Positions 33,270 through 42,834 are shown, numbered from the stretch's first letter. The stretch is 64,000 nt of DNA from Acidobacteriota bacterium (GCA_025463135.1 JAOAPY010000030.1:124001-188000), one strand, 5' to 3'. Notes: generated from the sequence alone by a model not told the origin. Made by a program: numbers and translations.

Positions 33270-35780
33270 TCAGCTTTCTAGTTTCAAGCTTTCGGCCGAT
33301 CCAATCAGGCTGACGATGGTTGCAATGAGTTCTCCGATCTCCACTGGTTTCGGCACAAACATCTGATAGCCTGCCGCGAGTGCGCGCATTCGTTCTTCAA
33401 CTCGAACGTACCCGGTTAACGCGATGGCGGGAATGTCTCCACGCTGATCGAGCGGCAATTCTCTGATCTTTCTAATCAAAGTATATCCATCCTCGTCCGG
33501 CATGCCGATATCGCTGACGAGTATGTCCGGTCTCCAGATTGGCAGAATATCGAGTGCTTCCTGCGCGGACGAGACTGTTGTAACGTCGGCTCCGAAGCCC
33601 TCGAGTGCCACCCTTAACATCTCTCTGGCGTCGGGTTCGTCATCGACTGCCAAAATCCGAACTCTCCGCAAGTCGAGCAACTCAATCCCGCCGGCCACGT
33701 CCGGTATTATCGTGGTCCTCGCTGACTCGAGCGCCACGGCCGCAGTTGGGATTGGGCTGGCCATCGGCAGGCGGATCTGGAAGGTCGCGCCCAATCCGCG
33801 TCCGGGGCTTGATGCCTCGATCGTTCCGCCGTGCATCTCCATCAGATTACGAGCGATCGCTAAACCTAATCCCAGTCCGCCGTGCTTTCTGGTGGTTGAA
33901 CCATCGGCCTGCTTGAACCGATCAAATACGAAGGGTAAAAATTCAGCGCTGATGCCTTCTCCCGTGTCCTTCACTGTGACTTGTGCCATTGAATCAAAAC
34001 GATCAATTGTCACCGTGACTTGTCCGCACGGCGGCGTAAATTTGATGCTGTTTGATAAAAGATTCCAAATGATCTGCTGTACCCGTTCAGCATCGCCTTT
34101 GACGTGGTCGCCTACCGGGTCAATTATGATCTGCAGGCGGATCTGCTTGGCGTCAGCCGCGACCTGCACCGAATCCATCGCTGATTTCACTACCGAAGTA
34201 AGAGAAATCGGTTTGACGTCAAGTCTTAAGTTACCGGAGATGATACGCGTCACATCCAGCAGGTCCTCAATCAGCTGCGCTTGTGATTTCGCATTGCGCT
34301 CTATTGCCTCGATTCCGCGATCAGCGGTCGCCTTATCAAGTAGTCCTTTACGCAGCATGCTCACCCAGCCAAGAATTGCATTGAGGGGCGTGCGCAACTC
34401 ATGCGAGACGGTGGCGAGGAATTCATCTTTCAAACGAGTGGCCCGTTCAGCCTCAGCCCGCAAAGATCTTTCTTGCAGCAGCAACCGCTCGCGTTCCTGT
34501 TCGGCCTGGCGACGATCGGTTATGTCACGCGCAATCTTTGAGGCGCCGATGATTTCACCTTGTTGATTGCGGATCGGAGATATCATGAGAGAGATTTCAA
34601 TCAGTCTCCCAGTCTTGGATACCCGAACTGTCTCAAAGTGCTCGACACGTTCACCCTGCCTTAGTCGCTTAAGAATCATTTGCTCTTCGCTAAGCCGTTC
34701 CGGCGGGATAATCAACGTGACGGGGTTGCCGACTGCCTCGTTGGCGCTGTATTCGAACAGGCGCTCGGCCGCGGCGTTCCAGGAATCGATGATGCCATCA
34801 AGTGTCTTACTAATAATCGCATCCTCGGAAGACTCGACAATTCCCGCCAGCAGGGCTTGGGCACGCTCCGATTTGTGGCGCTCGTCTCTGACCAGGTCTT
34901 CGCTAATCTGACGTTGTTGCTCGATATGTCTTAGCCTTACTGCTGCGCGCCAGATTGAAAGAAGAAAAATAAGAATGATTATGCTTACCAAAAGCGAGGT
35001 GCCAAAACCCAGGTCGAAATAGCCCGCTCGTTGGCCGGCGAGAAGAAGCCAACCCATTGTGATCGGCACGATGATGGCCACCGTTAACAACCGGCGCGAC
35101 ATTATCCCAGCCGCAGTTTCATCGCCAACAATCGAGAGGACTCCTTCATCCAAAGAGGCGGCCAGGATGCCGAGACACAAAATAAATAGTGTGAGTGCGG
35201 TAGGGAAGGCAATGCCGGTGTAGCGCGCGATTCCGAACAGGGCTTGGGCCTGGTAAACGTAGCCGATGACGGCCAGGAGCGCCCAGAAGCCGGCGATGAG
35301 CGACAACACCTGCGCCGTTGAGATGGCCCGGCGACGATACAAAAGAATCAGAGCTGCACCGAACATTGTGAAGCATGAAGACGATGTAAAACCCATGCGG
35401 CCTGGACTTGTTGTTGCCAGGGCGCCCGGGGCTTCGGTGAATATGAGCTGATCGATACGAAGATTCCAACCGGTGAAGTGCTCAACGAGGGTGAGAAACC
35501 CGATCACTCCGGCGGCCAGGGCGCAAAGCTCTCCAAATGCTTTATGAGATGATTGAGTTCGACGCGGCAGGGTCCACACTGAAGCCGCCGCCAGCAGTAG
35601 GCAGATAGCGGTATTCGCCTTCATGGTGATCTCGCCGTAGATTCGCTTGAGGCCCCCGCTGTCCAGTAGCCAGCCACAGAGGACGAGCCCGGCGACGAGC
35701 ATCACAAAAACCGCTGCCCCACGCGAAAAGACTTTCGAGCGGGCGGCAAGAGTCGTGGAATTCCCGGAATCGTCGGGCAT
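33270..35780 (-). CDS. membrane hybrid histidine kinase with PAS and receiver domains
   Basis: 836 residues. The N-terminal 290 residues hold about eight hydrophobic helices, a MASE-like integral sensor. A PAS domain follows (about 320-440, ending IIGASKIARDITDRRQAE), a coiled coil, HisKA with the phospho-His in ATVSHELRTPLNAILGW (about 475), and the ATPase domain (NLLSNSIKF, KDTGEGIS, KHGGLGLGLAIARNL). A C-terminal receiver (about 705-825) has ILAVDDEPDA, phosphoacceptor Asp in VSDIGMPDEDG and the KP of FVPKPVEI. Without a phosphotransfer domain or a linked output regulator the output is unknown; the receiver may hold phosphate or feed another protein. Confidence 0.9.
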   Translation of the reverse strand: MPDDSGNSTTLAARSKVFSRGAAVFVMLVAGLVLCGWLLDSGGLKRIYGEITMKANTAICLLLAAASVWTLPRRTQSSHKAFGELCALAAGVIGFLTLVEHFTGWNLRIDQLIFTEAPGALATTSPGRMGFTSSSCFTMFGAALILLYRRRAISTAQVLSLIAGFWALLAVIGYVYQAQALFGIARYTGIAFPTALTLFILCLGILAASLDEGVLSIVGDETAAGIMSRRLLTVAIIVPITMGWLLLAGQRAGYFDLGFGTSLLVSIIILIFLLSIWRAAVRLRHIEQQRQISEDLVRDERHKSERAQALLAGIVESSEDAIISKTLDGIIDSWNAAAERLFEYSANEAVGNPVTLIIPPERLSEEQMILKRLRQGERVEHFETVRVSKTGRLIEISLMISPIRNQQGEIIGASKIARDITDRRQAEQERERLLLQERSLRAEAERATRLKDEFLATVSHELRTPLNAILGWVSMLRKGLLDKATADRGIEAIERNAKSQAQLIEDLLDVTRIISGNLRLDVKPISLTSVVKSAMDSVQVAADAKQIRLQIIIDPVGDHVKGDAERVQQIIWNLLSNSIKFTPPCGQVTVTIDRFDSMAQVTVKDTGEGISAEFLPFVFDRFKQADGSTTRKHGGLGLGLAIARNLMEMHGGTIEASSPGRGLGATFQIRLPMASPIPTAAVALESARTTIIPDVAGGIELLDLRRVRILAVDDEPDAREMLRVALEGFGADVTTVSSAQEALDILPIWRPDILVSDIGMPDEDGYTLIRKIRELPLDQRGDIPAIALTGYVRVEERMRALAAGYQMFVPKPVEIGELIATIVSLIGSAESLKLES

Positions 35781-36055
35781 GCGACAAGCTAAGGGAGAAA
35801 GGCGGACATCAATCAGGACTGTAAGAGCGGGGGAACAGCTTTATAGCACACTTTCACCGGCAACAAGCATCGTGAAGATAAAAGTGGCGTCTTATAATTT
35901 GGAGTACGTCGACCTGTCGGCGCTTTTCTCTCTGCGACTTGTCGCGGATGGTTGCAAAAGAATCCATTATTTGAGGTAAGTGCGGCGTCGAGCCTCCGCC
36001 GGTCAAAGCGGTGACCGCACTCGAAATTAAGGCACTAACAGATAAAACATGGCCT

Positions 36056-36778
36056 TCATCCAACAGGGTTTTCAGTGGAATCAGGATCTTGCGATGTTGC
36101 AGGAGGACCCGCCCCTTGCTTGCCCTGAAGCTTGTGTTCGATGAATCGCACCAATCTGTCGGCGAGTTCGGGCAGAGGATAGATGCTCGTGTCGATGCAC
36201 AGGTGATAGTTATCGGCACAGGTCCAGTCCAGGTCGGTCATGCGCTCAAAATATCTTTTGCGGAGTTCGTCCGACTCTCCAATCATCTGCCTCGCTTCAT
36301 GAGCGCCAGGCAGTTTATAAATCTCGATCAACCGGCGCATGCGAAATTTAAGCGGCGCGTGAAAGTACAAATTCACAGTGCGGCCATGATGCGGCAAAAC
36401 GAAAGCACCACCATAGCCGACGATCACGCAATCCTCTCGCGCCGCAATAAGCTTGAGCGCCTCTACCTGTCTTTCAAATAATTCTTCGTCGCTAAACCTG
36501 CGCACGGGAGGTGGAGTGTAGGGCGCATCCGGCGAGAGAAAGGTTACGCCGCCGAACAACTTTTCCCAGAAGGAAGTCAGCTTTTCGTTGCTCGCTTCGA
36601 CCGCCGCGGCATCGACGCCGAGCGATTGAGCTGCCAGGTACAGGACCTCACGGTCCACATACTTGAGCCCCAGACGTTTGGCGATGACCTGCCCGACGTA
36701 AGCTCCTCCGCAACCCACCTGCCGCGCGATGGTGATAGTTGTCAGCTGACCAATTTTATCTGCGTTATCAAATGTCAT
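36056..36778 (-). CDS. cytidylate-kinase-like family protein
   Basis: 240 residues. It starts TITIARQVGCGGAYVGQVIA, where GCGGAYVG replaces the Walker A GxxGxGKS/T of true cytidylate kinases, followed by KRLGLKYVDREVLYLAAQSL. This matches the Cytidylate_kin2 group, whose substrates are mostly unknown. VGYGGAFVLPHHGRTVNLYF and a D-x-x-x-C-A-D-NYHLCIDTS segment are family-typical. The tail is Pro/Ser-rich and disordered. It is the last gene of the efflux operon, 11 bp after EmrB, but its link to export is not obvious. Confidence 0.75.
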   Translation of the reverse strand: MTFDNADKIGQLTTITIARQVGCGGAYVGQVIAKRLGLKYVDREVLYLAAQSLGVDAAAVEASNEKLTSFWEKLFGGVTFLSPDAPYTPPPVRRFSDEELFERQVEALKLIAAREDCVIVGYGGAFVLPHHGRTVNLYFHAPLKFRMRRLIEIYKLPGAHEARQMIGESDELRKRYFERMTDLDWTCADNYHLCIDTSIYPLPELADRLVRFIEHKLQGKQGAGPPATSQDPDSTENPVG

Positions 36779-36789
36779 GCGTTCATTCT

Positions 36790-38421
36790 CTAATGCATGG
36801 CCGCCGAACCACCTCCGCCTCTCACCCGCTTGAAAAGGAAAACGAGCGGGATGCAGGTGATACAGACGAAAGTCAGCAAGCGAAAGTTGTCGACGAAGGC
36901 CAGCAGATTGGCCTGCCGCAGGAGCGTGCCGTAAATAGCCGCATACGCCTTTTGCATACTGCCCGCCGACGAGCCCAATGCTCCTTGCAGCTGCTGCAGT
37001 CGTTGCTGGAAGGCCGGATCATAAGGCGTCAGATGCGATACCATCGCAGCCTGGTGCTGTTGTGCCCCGCGTGCCAGCAACGTGGTTACGGCCGAGATAC
37101 CCAGACCGCCGCCGATATTACGCATCAGGCTGTAGATGCCGGCCGCGTTGCCCATCTGCTCGCGTCTAAGCGTTCCCATCGCAACCGTCGTCAGCGGCAC
37201 GAATATGAAGCCCATGGCAAAGCCGTTGATTAAGCTCGGCCAAACAATGTTCGAGGTGGCGATCTCCAGATTGACACCGGCCAGCATATACATGGAAAGG
37301 GCAAGTACAAAAAAACCGAAAGTCATCAGCCATCGGCTGTCGATCTTTCCCACCAGCCGTCCTACGATGATCATCGATGCCATCGATCCTATCCCACGTG
37401 GACTGACGGCCATGCCGCTCTGCAGTGCCGGGTAGCCGAGCAACGTTTGCAGAAAGAGTGGCAGTAGCGCCGTCGTACTGTAGAGTACGCCGCCGACGAT
37501 TGTCATCAGCAGGGTTCCCACGCCGAAGTTGCGATTCGTAAGAATACGCAGATCGACAATTGGGTCATCGACCGTCAACTCCCTGATGACAAAGGCAATC
37601 AGCGACATGATCGAGACGACGCTCAGCAGTACTATTTGTCTCGATTCGAACCAGTCGTTCTGCTGCCCGGTGTCCAGGACCAATTGGAAGGTCGCCAGGC
37701 AGACGGTCATCAATGCGAATCCGAGATAATCAATCCGGCTTCCCTTAAGCCGTTTGAGATACGGCGGATTCTCGATAAACCACATAGCCATCAACACAGC
37801 GGCAATGCCGACCGGGACATTGATGTAAAAGATCCAGCGCCAGGAATAGTTGTCGGTGATCCATCCTCCCAATGTTGGGCCGATGATGGGCGCGACGATA
37901 ATGCCCATTGCATAGACAGCCATCGCCTGCCCGCGCTTCTCAAACGGAAAACTTTCCATCAGCACGGCCTGCGCCGTCGGCTGCAATACACCACCGCCAA
38001 TGCCCTGTAACACGCGGGCCACGATCAGCATCGTCATACTCGTGGCAGCGCCGCACAGCGCCGACGAGACCGTGAAAATAATAATGCAGGTGATGAGTAA
38101 CCGCTTGCGCCCGAAAAAACTGCTGAGCCAGCCGGTGATGGGAAGAATGACGGCATTGGCAACCAGGTAACTCGTCAACACCCAGGTTGCTTCCTCGGTG
38201 GAAGCAGAAAGCGTCCCGGCGATGTGCGGCAAAGAGACGTTGGCGACTGAAGTATCGAGCACCTCCATGAAGGTCGCAATCATCACGGCCGCTGCGATCA
38301 GCCACGGATTAAAGCTGGGCGTCCACGTTTCAGGCGGGGCCGGCGGAGAGGCTATTTTCCCGCTCGATTCCTTCCCCTGACGCACGGGTATATTGCCCCG
38401 ATCCGCCACCGCCTCGCTCAT
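36790..38421 (-). CDS. emrB: EmrB-like DHA2 multidrug exporter
   Basis: 543 residues, 14 helices. Typical motifs: FMEVLDTSVANVSLPHIAG (helix 1), LSSFFGRKRLLI (motif A), QGIGGGVLQPTAQAVLMESF and GPTLGGWITDNYSWRWIFYI (motif C). Unlike the exporter at 2.5 kb it is encoded with its adaptor EmrA (4-bp ATGA overlap at 38418-38421) and a TolC-type channel, so it would drive a tripartite pump across both membranes. Expression is probably controlled by the sigma-54 promoter at 42835. Confidence 0.93.
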   Translation of the reverse strand: MSEAVADRGNIPVRQGKESSGKIASPPAPPETWTPSFNPWLIAAAVMIATFMEVLDTSVANVSLPHIAGTLSASTEEATWVLTSYLVANAVILPITGWLSSFFGRKRLLITCIIIFTVSSALCGAATSMTMLIVARVLQGIGGGVLQPTAQAVLMESFPFEKRGQAMAVYAMGIIVAPIIGPTLGGWITDNYSWRWIFYINVPVGIAAVLMAMWFIENPPYLKRLKGSRIDYLGFALMTVCLATFQLVLDTGQQNDWFESRQIVLLSVVSIMSLIAFVIRELTVDDPIVDLRILTNRNFGVGTLLMTIVGGVLYSTTALLPLFLQTLLGYPALQSGMAVSPRGIGSMASMIIVGRLVGKIDSRWLMTFGFFVLALSMYMLAGVNLEIATSNIVWPSLINGFAMGFIFVPLTTVAMGTLRREQMGNAAGIYSLMRNIGGGLGISAVTTLLARGAQQHQAAMVSHLTPYDPAFQQRLQQLQGALGSSAGSMQKAYAAIYGTLLRQANLLAFVDNFRLLTFVCITCIPLVFLFKRVRGGGGSAAMH

Positions 38422-39872
38422 TTGATACGCACCTCCGGCTCAACCGACATGCCTGGCGCGAGCAGGTGGCGCGAATCGAGCTGCTCGTCGAAGACAAGTT
38501 TTACTGGAACGCGTTGCACGACCTTGACATAGTTGCCGGTGGCGTTCTCCGCGGGCAGCAAGCTGAAAGCCGAACCCGTACCGGCCTGGATGCTGTCTAC
38601 GTGCCCTTTAAAAACTTTATCCGGGTAGGCATCCACTTTTAGCTCGACCGGCTGGCCCGGTTGCAGGTTACCAATCTGGCTCTCCTTAAAGTTGGCCGTG
38701 ACCCACACATCGCCGGACACGATCGCCATTAAGGGCTGTCCGATCTGCACGAGCGCGCCTTCTTCGATCGCCTTTCGCGTCACGCGACCGGATTCCGGCG
38801 CGTAGATCTTCGTGTATGAGAGGTCGAGCTCAGCAAGCCGTACGGCAGCCTGCAGTTCCGCGAGCGAAGCCCCCGCGGTTTCTGCTTGCGCCTGGCTCAC
38901 GGCGACCTGCTGCGGCGCGGTGTTGGCCTGCGCGAGCCGACCGAAAGCCTCGCTCACGCCGGCCTGGGCTCCGCCCACTTGTGTCTGCGCGCGGCGCGCG
39001 TTCTCGGCGGCCGTGGCCTCCGCCGCCCGCGCTTCACTTACCTGCGCCTCTGCCGCCAGTACTTTTTGATGTGCCGCATCCAGTCGGGCCGCGGCAGTAC
39101 GCGCATCAGCGATAGCCTGGTCCAGGCGCTGGCGTGAAATCTCGTCCTTCTGGAACAGTCCCTGATAGCGCGCCACGTCTGCTTGAGCTCGCGTAGCTTC
39201 TGCTTCGGCGGATGCAACCTGCGAACGCGCCTCTGCGACATTCGCCTGTGCTGTCGCTACTCCGGCGCCCGCCTGTCTAATGCGACTGCGCTCGGCCGCA
39301 GCCGCGGATTTCTGCGCTTCGACACCCGAGCGCGCCTGTTGAACCGTAGCCGATGCCTGCTGGACGTTGGCGCTGGCGGTGGCCCGTGTTAGTTCAACTC
39401 CGGTTCGTGCCTCCTGCAACCGTGCCGTACCGGCTGCCAGGGCCGCCTTCGCCTTTTCGAGTTTCGCTTCAAAGTCGCGCGCGTCGATCTCAGCGATTAG
39501 GTCGCCCTGATTTACTTCCTGGTTAGACTTGATATAAACCTTCGAGACATAACCGGACACCTTGGGACTCACCTGAACGATGTGCCCGTCGACAAAAGCG
39601 TCGTCGGTCGACTCGTGCGCGCGCGCGTAAAGCCAGTAGCGCAGACCAAAGACAGCGGCCAAAATGATCACGATAGCGGCGACCGCGAGGAATGCAGGGC
39701 GCTTGTACAGTGGCCTCTTCTTAAGGGGTTGCCGCGTCTCGCTCTCAACGGATTCGCTTTCGCTCGACTGCCCTGCGAAAGCGGCCGCTGAAATCTCACT
39801 CGCCACTGTAGCGTCAGTGTGAACTGTCGGCTCCGGCGAACTACCCTCGACCCCTTTTATCTCTTCCGCCAT
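38418..39872 (-). CDS. emrA: EmrA-like HlyD-family periplasmic adaptor
   Basis: 484 residues. A cytoplasmic head of about 55 residues precedes one transmembrane helix (RPAFLAVAAIVIILAAVFGL). The first lipoyl half and barrel follow (STDDAFVDGHIVQVSPKVSG, SNQEVNQGDLIAEIDARDF), then a very long Ala/Gln/Glu-rich coiled-coil hairpin (about 135-330), and the second lipoyl/barrel half (LDLSYTKIYAPESGRVTRKA, VTANFKESQIGNLQPGQPVE). The extended hairpin, longer than in most EmrA, suits a wide periplasm. The start follows GGAGAGAGAAGAAA. It joins EmrB to TolC. Confidence 0.92.
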   Translation of the reverse strand: MAEEIKGVEGSSPEPTVHTDATVASEISAAAFAGQSSESESVESETRQPLKKRPLYKRPAFLAVAAIVIILAAVFGLRYWLYARAHESTDDAFVDGHIVQVSPKVSGYVSKVYIKSNQEVNQGDLIAEIDARDFEAKLEKAKAALAAGTARLQEARTGVELTRATASANVQQASATVQQARSGVEAQKSAAAAERSRIRQAGAGVATAQANVAEARSQVASAEAEATRAQADVARYQGLFQKDEISRQRLDQAIADARTAAARLDAAHQKVLAAEAQVSEARAAEATAAENARRAQTQVGGAQAGVSEAFGRLAQANTAPQQVAVSQAQAETAGASLAELQAAVRLAELDLSYTKIYAPESGRVTRKAIEEGALVQIGQPLMAIVSGDVWVTANFKESQIGNLQPGQPVELKVDAYPDKVFKGHVDSIQAGTGSAFSLLPAENATGNYVKVVQRVPVKLVFDEQLDSRHLLAPGMSVEPEVRIK

Positions 39873-39944
39873 TTTCTTCTCTCTCCAGCAATTGAATCTT
39901 TAAATCAAATAGTTACCGCGCGCCGCCGAGTTTCCGACCACCGA

Positions 39945-41390
39945 TTACCAGCGGAAGGTTTCGGCCCGCCCGGTAGCGGCAGCCAGGTTGAGGCGCGCCG
40001 CGTTGTAGGCAGCGAGCGCTTCGACCTGCGCGTCACGCGCATTGGCAAGCGAAGTCTGAGCGGTTGTGACCTCCAGATTGTCGCCCACGCCCGCGCGAAA
40101 GCGATCGCGCGCCATCTCGAGTTCGCGCTCGGCTAATCTCTCGCTCTCGTCGCTGGCGCGTACTTGCGCCGCCGCTGTTCTTAAGGTTGCCAATGCCAGT
40201 CTCACATCCTGCTCAACCTGCCCCCGCACATTTCCAAGTTCGAGTTCCGCCTGTCGTTGACGGCTTGCCGCCACCGCCTCGCGACCTTGCGTCAGTCCCC
40301 CATTAAAGATGGGAACGTTCAGCTGAACCGCCGCCCGGCGAGTAGGCAACGCAGTGTTCGTCGGCGTAATACCGCTCACGCCATAGTCACCCACGAATTC
40401 GAGTGATGGTAAATACTCACCACGCACGGCTTCGCGCTCGAGTTTGTTCACTTTGATCTCTTCTTCGGCGATACGTAATTCAGGACGATTCTGTCCGGCC
40501 TGCTCGATTAAGCTTTGTGGAGCCGGTGTGGGCTCCTCAATAAACCGCAGTGGGTCGGTCAACGTCAGGGACGCACCCAACGTCAACCCGACTACGTGTT
40601 GCAGATTTAGCGTCGCCTGCTCTGTACTGGTCTGGGCCCGGGCGAACTGCACCTGCGCTTCGGCGAGGCGCACTTGTGCACGCGTTACGTCGACACCAGT
40701 AGCGACGCCGGCATTGCGTTGATCTTCGGCAAGTTTGGCGAGCGCCTGCGCGAGATCTACGTTGGCCTGCGCTGCTGCGACGGCGCGCCCCGATCGCAAA
40801 GCTTCCAAATAGACCAGCGCCGTGCCGCTTGCCACCTGCTCGCGCGCCAGCTGTTCCTCGTACTCGGCGAGGCGAACACCCGCGCGCCCCGCCTGGTAGT
40901 TTTTGATCGCGCTCAGATTAAAGATGGTCTGCACCAGCCGTGCGCGCGCGTCGAAGTTGTTGAAGGGGCCGATGAAGGTGTTGGTAATCCCGGGAAAGGT
41001 ACCAGGCTGGAAGCCGAGCGCGGCAATGTTGGCCGTTACACTGGCCTGATATGCCGCTCCGGAAATATTCGGAAGCAAGGCTGAACGGGACTCTTGTTTC
41101 TGTCCTTCAGCCTCGCGTTGACGCTCGCGCGCCAACAGCGTCGCGAGGTTGTTCTTGATAGCAAGCTGGATCGCTTCTTCCAGACTCAACTGTGTGACGC
41201 CTTGCGTTACGACGGCCGCTCCGGGAATTTGTTGGCCTCTGTTCGTAAGTGCGATGGACGTGCCCCGTGAACCAACATCCGCGCTGCGCCCGCTTCCAGT
41301 TTGACTCATTAGGCTGCCCTGCTGCGCGACAACCGGCACACTAATGAAGAGGCTGGCAGCTAAAACTATTTCCCGACGAATGATTCTCAC
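39945..41390 (-). CDS. tolC: TolC-family outer-membrane efflux channel
   Basis: 481 residues from GTG 41390, which has AAAGGAG 5-6 bp upstream; a TTG at 41408 is less likely. Signal peptide at VLAASLFISVPVVA. Two repeated outer-membrane efflux domains with helical LSLEEAIQLAIKNNLATLLA and SLIEQAGQNRPELRIAEEEI openings and the paired coiled-coil stretches rich in Ala/Arg/Gln. This is the trimeric TolC/OEP fold. It begins just after the transglycosylase gene, which originally ended about 14 bp before it; the family-C element now separates them by about 100 bp more. Confidence 0.9.
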   Translation of the reverse strand: MRIIRREIVLAASLFISVPVVAQQGSLMSQTGSGRSADVGSRGTSIALTNRGQQIPGAAVVTQGVTQLSLEEAIQLAIKNNLATLLARERQREAEGQKQESRSALLPNISGAAYQASVTANIAALGFQPGTFPGITNTFIGPFNNFDARARLVQTIFNLSAIKNYQAGRAGVRLAEYEEQLAREQVASGTALVYLEALRSGRAVAAAQANVDLAQALAKLAEDQRNAGVATGVDVTRAQVRLAEAQVQFARAQTSTEQATLNLQHVVGLTLGASLTLTDPLRFIEEPTPAPQSLIEQAGQNRPELRIAEEEIKVNKLEREAVRGEYLPSLEFVGDYGVSGITPTNTALPTRRAAVQLNVPIFNGGLTQGREAVAASRQRQAELELGNVRGQVEQDVRLALATLRTAAAQVRASDESERLAERELEMARDRFRAGVGDNLEVTTAQTSLANARDAQVEALAAYNAARLNLAAATGRAETFRW

Positions 41391-41437
41391 GACCACTCCT
41401 TTGGTCAAATTCCCTGCTGACCACTCATGCCTTTCGC

Positions 41438-41536
41438 GGGCTAGTGGGTCATTTGTTGTCCGATAAGCTTTAGCTTGTCGTAACGCCGCGACAAACTAAA
41501 GTTTGTCGGACATTTGCCGCGAAACTGACCCACTAC
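41438..41536. mobile_element. family-C palindromic mobile element, copy 2, inside the efflux operon
   Basis: Almost identical to copy 1 in the core (CTTTAGCTTGTCGTAACGCC, then GACAAACTAAAGTTTGTC). The 7-bp direct repeat CTTTCGC flanks it at 41431-41437 and 41537-41543. It overlaps the 3' end of the transglycosylase gene, whose last 13 codons and stop lie in or at the border of it. Confidence 0.8.
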
Positions 41537-42461
41537 CTTTCGCCGGCGGTTCCTTGACAGACACCGGCAGGTTCGGCGTCGGCGACTGGGTGCTCACGGT
41601 TTTTGCAATCGGTTTGATAGCGTGTAACGGCTGACCGTATCGAGCACTAATCAGTCGCACATAGTTCTTAGTCTCTGCGTATGGCGGCACGCGGTTGCCG
41701 TACTTCATCACCGCGCCTTCGCCTGCGTTGTAACCCGCCAGCACGAGGTCGACGCGCCCCCCAAAGAGTGCCAGCAGATCTTTCAGATACCGCGTGCCTC
41801 CCATGATGTTCTGGGCCTGGTTGTAAGGGTTAGTCACGCCATAGCGCGCCGCGGTTCCCGGCATCAACTGCATCAAGCCCATTGCCCCTTTGTTGGAAGT
41901 TGCACCGGAACCGAATCGGGATTCCTGGTGCATGACGCAGTACACCAGGTAAGGATCGACGCCATACTTACCACCGTAATAATTGATCAGGTTGTCTACA
42001 TTCTTGTTGCCGGTCGTCCAGATATGTTCGCCGGCAGGGGTCAATGCTAATGCGGAGTCAAGCGCCGGCGTATTCATTGCCGCCATCATCGCCACCTGGG
42101 ACTGTTCCACCTGTTTGCTCGTGTCGTCGACCTTCGCGCGGGCCGCGGCGACGGCGGCATCACTCGCTTCCATGTCCCGGCGCGAGATAAGGCCGTCGGC
42201 GTAGAGCCCTTTGAGCTTCGCATTCTGCTCAGTCTCTTTTTTGAGATCATCGGCATACAGAGTGCCGAGCTTCTTGAGGTCGCCTTCGTACTCTCCGGAA
42301 GCCTTCACGAAATCCTGCCGGAGCTCTGCGCGCTTTTCGACTGCGACAGTGGGCACTACCCCCGTCGCTGGTACGGCAACTTCTTTCACCTGCGCCTGCA
42401 CCGCCGCTGAGACCAAAACCAGTGTGAATATGATCGCGAAACTATTTATTAGATTCTTCAT
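41496..42461 (-). CDS. lytic transglycosylase (SLT) with HlyD-like helical hairpin
   Basis: 321 residues. Signal peptide NSFAIIFTLVLVSAAVQA. Residues about 40-120 form a helical hairpin (DLKKETEQNAKLKGLYADGL, ISRRDMEASDAAVAAARAKV) resembling the hairpin of HlyD adaptors. The SLT domain follows at about 155-270: catalytic Glu in CVMHQESRFGSGATSNKGA, GLMQLMPGTAARYGV and LAGYNAGEGAV. It would cut peptidoglycan, perhaps to let the pump pass through the wall. The last residues GSGSVSRQMSDKL come from the mobile element; joining the flanks across it restores an ending GMSGQQGI, so only about eight native residues were replaced. Confidence 0.9.
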   Translation of the reverse strand: MKNLINSFAIIFTLVLVSAAVQAQVKEVAVPATGVVPTVAVEKRAELRQDFVKASGEYEGDLKKLGTLYADDLKKETEQNAKLKGLYADGLISRRDMEASDAAVAAARAKVDDTSKQVEQSQVAMMAAMNTPALDSALALTPAGEHIWTTGNKNVDNLINYYGGKYGVDPYLVYCVMHQESRFGSGATSNKGAMGLMQLMPGTAARYGVTNPYNQAQNIMGGTRYLKDLLALFGGRVDLVLAGYNAGEGAVMKYGNRVPPYAETKNYVRLISARYGQPLHAIKPIAKTVSTQSPTPNLPVSVKEPPAKGSGSVSRQMSDKL

Positions 42462-42495
42462 CGTTTCTTAAAAATGCCTTTCTTGAAATCCTGAA

Positions 42496-42768
42496 TCAAA
42501 AATCCGTGCCGCCCTCAATGACTTCGTTCGTGAAAAGGCAGCAGCCAATTAAAGTGACGCCCAAAGTTTTTCGCAGCCGTCGTATGGCCGCGCCGCTCTC
42601 CTCATCGAGAAATGTCAGCCCTTCGAGATCTAACGTGATTGGCCGTCCGCCGAGGTCATCACAGTAGCGCTCCAGCAGGCTGATCCAGTCGGCACTCATG
42701 GTGCCTTCGAGACGCAGCGTCGCCCTGTTTTTGTCCGGCTCTACTATCTGTGAAATGCGTAGTGTCAT
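42496..42768 (-). CDS. STAS-like anti-sigma-antagonist-type protein
   Basis: 90 residues from ATG 42768, with AGGAG 10 bp upstream. A longer frame to 42894 would run through the sigma-54 promoter and is rejected. The sequence NRATLRLEGTMSADWISLLE, RPITLDLEGLTFLDEESGAA and IRRLRKTLGVTLIGC follows the beta-alpha-beta pattern of STAS domains, with Asp/Glu at the position of the usual phospho-Ser (DEESG), so classical phospho-switching is doubtful. It is the first gene after the promoter and lies 34 bp before the transglycosylase. Confidence 0.7.
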   Translation of the reverse strand: MTLRISQIVEPDKNRATLRLEGTMSADWISLLERYCDDLGGRPITLDLEGLTFLDEESGAAIRRLRKTLGVTLIGCCLFTNEVIEGGTDF

Positions 42769-42834
42769 TGCTCGAAAACTCCTGTGACCGCGTTCGTGCC
42801 GGGGCCTGGGCCCGATGGCTGACGGGGTTACTAG

